DNA of 36,798 bases from Bacteroidales bacterium (GTDB lineage: Bacteria; Bacteroidota; Bacteroidia; Bacteroidales; UBA932). The notes under the pieces were generated by a model, which was not told the DNA's origin, did no database searches, and worked only from the letters and a program-made list of their open reading frames with translations. The translations under genes and the position numbers were made by a program. Positions 33,453 through 36,798 of the stretch are shown in pieces (the stretch's first letter is position 1; each line of letters opens with the position of its first letter). The stretch spans positions 1 through 36,798 of the forward strand of contig SUYV01000023.1 in assembly GCA_015060255.1 (NCBI GenBank), given 5' to 3'.

Positions 33453-34559
33453 ATGAAAGGTAATATACTTGTAATCAACCCGGGTTCAACTTCCACCAAA
33501 ATAGCTTATTATGAGGATGGACAGCAGAAGTTCGAGACTAATCTGAGCCACTCTGCTGAGGAGATATCCAGATTTGAGTCGGTGATGCATCAGGGTTGCA
33601 TGCGCCGTGATGCCATCGTTGACTTCCTCACGGTGAATGGCGTGACACTTGATTCCGTTGATCTTATCATGGCTCGTGGAGGTCTGATAACACCGATCCA
33701 GACAGGAGTCTATGAGGTGACTGAAGATATGCGTTCTGCCTTGATCGAAGGGAGAAACGGAGTCCATGCATGTAATCTCAGCGCCCTTATCGCCGACGAC
33801 CTTGCTGCGGAAATCAACAGGATGCGCGCAGAAAAAGGCATGGAAGGCGTCTGCAAGGCATATATTGCCGATGCGCCGACCTCGGATGACATGCTGCCGG
33901 AACTCAAGATCTCGGGGCATCCTGCTTTTGAACGCAGACCGGCATTCCATACATTGAATTCTCGTGCTATGGTGCGCCGTTATGCGCGCAATGTGGGCAA
34001 GACCAGCAAGGATGTGACTGTGATTGTCGCTCATATGGGCGGCGGAACGTCAGTCTCATTGCATAAAGGCGGTTGTGTCATTGACGTGAATGACGCACTT
34101 GGCGGTGACGGACCGATGAGTCCTGAGCGTGCAGGCTCCGTGCCGGCTTTCCCATTGGTGGAGATGTGCTTCAGCGGTAAGTATACCAAGGCTGAGGTCA
34201 AGAAGATGCTTGTCGGAAAAGGTGGAGCCGTGGCGCACCTGGGGACCAACGATTTTCGTGAGGTAGCGGCCAGGGCTCAGGCGGGTGAACCTGCCTTCGT
34301 GGAATTCCTCAAGGCCTTCTGCATATCAGTTGCTAAGTATATCGGTGCCGTCGCTACGGTTGTCGGAGGAAAGGTGGACGCCATTATCCTTACAGGAGGA
34401 ATAGCCTATGGCAAGACGATTACCATGCCTATAAAGGAGATGGTGGAGTTCATCGCTCCTGTCGAGGTCTATCCTGGTGAAAACGAAATGGAGTCTCTCG
34501 CAGAAAACGGTTACGGCATCCTCGCCGGCGAGTTCGAAATAAAATACTATCATAGATAG
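33453..34559 (+). CDS. buk: Butyrate kinase
   Basis: Makes ATP from butyryl phosphate. The 368-residue protein is a relative of acetate kinase with the Buk pattern: ILVINPGSTSTKIAYYED (residues 4-21), ARGGLITPIQTGVYEV, HPAFERRPAFHTLNSRAMVRRYA, VIVAHMGGGTSVSLHKGG, GDGPMSPERAG and ILTGGIAYG. Family members vary between butyrate, isobutyrate and branched acids. It is the third gene of ackA-ptb-buk, 26 nt after ptb. A possible terminator overlaps the promoter of the next gene. Confidence 0.95.
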   Translation: MKGNILVINPGSTSTKIAYYEDGQQKFETNLSHSAEEISRFESVMHQGCMRRDAIVDFLTVNGVTLDSVDLIMARGGLITPIQTGVYEVTEDMRSALIEGRNGVHACNLSALIADDLAAEINRMRAEKGMEGVCKAYIADAPTSDDMLPELKISGHPAFERRPAFHTLNSRAMVRRYARNVGKTSKDVTVIVAHMGGGTSVSLHKGGCVIDVNDALGGDGPMSPERAGSVPAFPLVEMCFSGKYTKAEVKKMLVGKGGAVAHLGTNDFREVAARAQAGEPAFVEFLKAFCISVAKYIGAVATVVGGKVDAIILTGGIAYGKTITMPIKEMVEFIAPVEVYPGENEMESLAENGYGILAGEFEIKYYHR

Positions 34560-34608
34560 TAGATTTTGATGATTTGTCATTATTTCGTGACAAAAAATCA
34601 TACGATAT

Positions 34609-34655
34609 AAGTCTGTTAATGGTTATATTTGCAATAATCACTAACAGACTTTTTT
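34609..34655 (+). terminator. 10-bp inverted repeat plus T-run enclosing the GH28 promoter
   Basis: AAGTCTGTTA 34609-34618 is matched exactly by TAACAGACTT 34642-34651, with the -7 box TATATTTG in the 23-nt spacer and a run of T up to 34655 directly before the GH28 start. As RNA from buk it would be a weak terminator with a long loop; as DNA it looks like an operator pair around a promoter. Which is right is not decided by sequence. Confidence 0.5.
34624..34631 (+). promoter_or_regulatory. Bacteroidota -7 promoter box for the GH28 gene
   Basis: TATATTTG matches TAnnTTTG, 24 nt before ATG 34656. No -33 box is present, which would suit a promoter needing an activator. Confidence 0.55.
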
Positions 34656-36269
34656 ATGACCACATTCAACACGAGACTGATCCGTTCAGCAGCATTATTC
34701 GTGGCGAGCATTACTCTGCTCGCTTGCGGTACAGATTACGAATTCAGGCATCTCTACGAGGACCTTCCTTTCGAAATGGCCAAGGTCCAGCGTCCGGACA
34801 TCCCGGTCCGTCAGGTGAACATTGAAGATTTCGGCGGAGTCGGCGACGGCGTGTTCCTCAATACAGAGGCATTCGCCGAGGCTATAGACGTCCTTTCGCA
34901 GGCTGGTGGCGGCCGCCTCGTAGTCCCGACAGGAGTATGGCTCACAGGCCCTATCACCCTCAAGGACAACATCGACCTGCACATCCGTCCGGATGCTGTG
35001 CTTCTTTTCTCGACAGACAGAGATCTTTACCCGATTGTCGAGACAGTGTTCGAAGGACTTGATACAAAGCGCTGCCTTGCCCCTATCAATGCGGACGGAG
35101 CGAAGAATATCGCGATTACCGGCGGCGGTACTATCGACGGTAACGGTGACTCGTGGCGTCAGGTCAAGAAATCCAAGATCTCACCTTCACAGTGGAAGGC
35201 CCTTCTCAAGAGCGGCGGCTTCACCAATGCCAAGGGAGACCTCTGGTATCCGGACTCGACTTCATACAGGGGTTCGGTTGTCAGCGATGCATTCAATGTA
35301 CCTCAGGGTCTGACGACAGAAGAAGAGTGGAACAGCGTGAAGACATACCTCCGTCCTGTGCTTATCGGCATCAAGAATTGTGAGAATGTGCTTCTTGAGG
35401 ACTGCCTCTTCCAGAATTCTCCATGCTGGAACATCCATCCTTTGATGTGTAAGAATGTGATCATCAATAATATAACTGTCCGCAATCCTTGGTATTCACA
35501 GAACGGTGACGGTCTGGATGTTGATTCTTGCGAGAATGTGCTCGTAATCAATTCGAGCTTCGATGTCGGTGATGACGCGATTTGCATCAAGTCAGGAAAG
35601 GATGAGGACGGCCGCAGAAGGGCAAGGCCTTGCCGCAACCTTATCGTTGACAACTGCATCGTGTTCCATGGACACGGCGGATTCGTGGTCGGCAGCGAGA
35701 TGTCAGGCGGAGTAGAGAACATCAAGGTTTCCAACTGCCGTTTCCTCGGCACAGACGTCGGCCTCCGCTTCAAGAGCTGCCGCGGCCGTGGCGGTGTCGT
35801 GAAGAACATCTACATCGAGGACATAGTGATGATGAACATACCTACAGAGCCTCTCCTCTTCGACCTCCATTATGGCGGAAAGTCGGCTGTCGAGGCTGCT
35901 GCAGAGGGTGCGTCTCCTTTCGATGTGGAATATGTCGAAGCTGACGAGACTACACCTCAGTTCAGGGACATCTACATCAAGGATGTTGTCTGCAGCGGCG
36001 CAGCAAGGGCGATGTATTTCAACGGAATTCCAGAAAAGAACATAGAGAACATCGTGGTTGAGGATTGCGAGATCGTTTCAACAAAGGGTGCAGACCTCAG
36101 ATATTCTAATGGTGTTCAGCTCAGGAATGTGAACATAACACAGTCTGAAGGACAGGGCTACAGTGTCGCAAACTGCAGTAATGTACTTATTGAAGACTGC
36201 ACAGATGCTTCCGGAAGCGAATCCCTCAATGTGTTCCAGCACAATTCTACAAATGTGAAGATCGACTAG
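34656..36269 (+). CDS. GH28 family polygalacturonase-like lipoprotein
   Basis: The 537-residue lipoprotein (lipobox LLAC, Cys24) has the right-handed beta-helix fold of family 28. It shows IEDFGGVGDGVFLNTEAF (a typical GH28 start), GGGTIDGNGDSW, the NxDG block (Asp285), GDDA (Asp306, Asp307), GHGG (His340) and RFK (Arg371, Lys373). These are the catalytic and substrate residues of polygalacturonases. It should cut galacturonic-acid or rhamnogalacturonan backbones from pectin, at the cell surface or in the periplasm. It is followed by an acetylesterase for the same polymer. Confidence 0.93.
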   Translation: MTTFNTRLIRSAALFVASITLLACGTDYEFRHLYEDLPFEMAKVQRPDIPVRQVNIEDFGGVGDGVFLNTEAFAEAIDVLSQAGGGRLVVPTGVWLTGPITLKDNIDLHIRPDAVLLFSTDRDLYPIVETVFEGLDTKRCLAPINADGAKNIAITGGGTIDGNGDSWRQVKKSKISPSQWKALLKSGGFTNAKGDLWYPDSTSYRGSVVSDAFNVPQGLTTEEEWNSVKTYLRPVLIGIKNCENVLLEDCLFQNSPCWNIHPLMCKNVIINNITVRNPWYSQNGDGLDVDSCENVLVINSSFDVGDDAICIKSGKDEDGRRRARPCRNLIVDNCIVFHGHGGFVVGSEMSGGVENIKVSNCRFLGTDVGLRFKSCRGRGGVVKNIYIEDIVMMNIPTEPLLFDLHYGGKSAVEAAAEGASPFDVEYVEADETTPQFRDIYIKDVVCSGAARAMYFNGIPEKNIENIVVEDCEIVSTKGADLRYSNGVQLRNVNITQSEGQGYSVANCSNVLIEDCTDASGSESLNVFQHNSTNVKID

Positions 36270-36271
36270 TC

Positions 36272-36798
36272 ATGAAGAAGATAGCGTTATTGATTGCAGC
36301 AATGTTCCTGTGCGTCGGCATGATGGCACAGGACAAGATCGTCCTCCGTCTTATGGGAGACTCTACTATGGCGGACAAGGATCTTTCGTATGAAAACCCA
36401 GAGCGTGGCTGGGGCCAGCGTCTCAAGTCTCACCTCGATACCAATGTGGTAATAGCAAACTATGCTCAGAACGGCCGCAGCACCAAGAGTTTCCAGACTC
36501 TCGGCATCTGGGACCGCGTGAAGAAGGACCTCAAGGCAGGAGAGTATCTCTTCATCCAGTTCGGTCACAACGATTCGAAGGAGTCTGACACCACAAGATA
36601 TGCAGCTCCATTCGGAGCATATCAGGACAACCTGAGAATATTCATAGACCATGCGCTCAGCGTAGGTGCAAAGCCGATTCTCTTCACTCCTGTCTCACGT
36701 CGCTGGTTCGACGACGAGGGCAACCTCAAGAGAGATTGTCATGGTGACTATCCTGCAGCTGTGACTCAGATCGCGCAGGAATATGGCCTGCCTCTGAT
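36272..36798 (+). CDS. Rhamnogalacturonan acetylesterase-like SGNH hydrolase, CE12 (partial)
   Basis: The frame starts at ATG 36272, 2 nt after the GH28 stop, and runs off the right edge after about 175 residues. A signal peptide (MKKIALLIAAMFLCVGMMA) is followed by block I MGDSTMADKD (Ser31, the likely nucleophile), GWGQRLKSHL, NYAQNGRSTKSF (block II Gly) and FIQFGHND (block III Asn). The pattern fits CE12 rhamnogalacturonan acetylesterases, which remove acetyl groups so that GH28 or GH105 enzymes can act. The final DxxH block is outside the window. Confidence 0.9.
   Translation, partial: MKKIALLIAAMFLCVGMMAQDKIVLRLMGDSTMADKDLSYENPERGWGQRLKSHLDTNVVIANYAQNGRSTKSFQTLGIWDRVKKDLKAGEYLFIQFGHNDSKESDTTRYAAPFGAYQDNLRIFIDHALSVGAKPILFTPVSRRWFDDEGNLKRDCHGDYPAAVTQIAQEYGLPL

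Noticed and set aside
1..36798. CRISPR arrays, insertion sequences, integrases and attachment sites
   Set aside because: No regularly spaced repeats, transposase motifs or long terminal repeats were seen; base composition and gene order look like ordinary chromosome.

Overview
The window looks like chromosomal DNA of a Bacteroidales bacterium (phylum Bacteroidota); I cannot place it below order with confidence. The reasons are: promoters of the Bacteroidota type (TAnnTTTG -7 boxes in front of at least thirteen transcription units, two of them with a TTTG -33 box 19-21 nt upstream), almost no Shine-Dalgarno sequences, a DUF4290 gene next to ftsK, a FISUMP-domain lipoprotein, a reverse-type rubrerythrin, the AddAB pair, a short Pgi and many secreted lipoproteins. 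No tRNA, rRNA, CRISPR array, transposase or integrase was seen. Coding density is very high and no gene-free stretch exceeds about 225 bases.

Layout. 1-1177 (minus): an M16 peptidase lipoprotein cut by the window edge, preceded by a membrane zinc metallopeptidase. 1342-2939 (plus): alr and a low-molecular-weight phosphatase in a one-base overlap. 2954-5768 (plus): a cobalamin riboswitch, a BtuB-like receptor and an unusually short BtuC/FecCD-like permease. 10667-5771 (minus): a probable five-gene operon of purC, sialate O-acetylesterase, DJ-1, SDR and a two-domain VOC protein. 10722-13305: a phage-type Mom-like protein divergent from umuDC. 13321-14127 (minus): a secreted glycerophosphodiester phosphodiesterase. 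14271-17280 (plus): pgi, manA and an Hsp15-like S4 protein. 17327-17878 (minus): rubrerythrin. 18070-27870 (plus): addB, addA, a DUF4290 gene, ftsK and a LolA-like carrier. 27872-31199: a FISUMP lipoprotein, apbE and a reduced ComEC. 31295-34559 (plus): ackA, ptb and buk. 34656-end (plus): a GH28 pectinase lipoprotein and a truncated rhamnogalacturonan acetylesterase.

How the genes work together. The riboswitch operon should serve B12 uptake, yet it has no ATPase or binding protein beside it and its permease lacks the usual N-terminus. ackA-ptb-buk forms a substrate-level phosphorylation module that joins acyl-CoA to ATP through acyl phosphates, with Ptb standing where Pta is usually found. 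AddAB, UmuDC and FtsK handle DNA repair and segregation. GH28 and CE12 together attack acetylated pectin backbones.

No clearly new multi-gene system is evident. The best leads are regulatory and structural: (i) all five convergent gene pairs carry a perfect inverted repeat on or beside their stop codons; (ii) the cobalamin riboswitch has a visible switching helix; (iii) an inverted repeat encloses the GH28 promoter; (iv) a Mom-like protein shares a 54-bp divergent promoter region with umuDC; (v) ManA has a Cys/His-rich insert; (vi) the BtuC-like and ComEC-like proteins are reduced.
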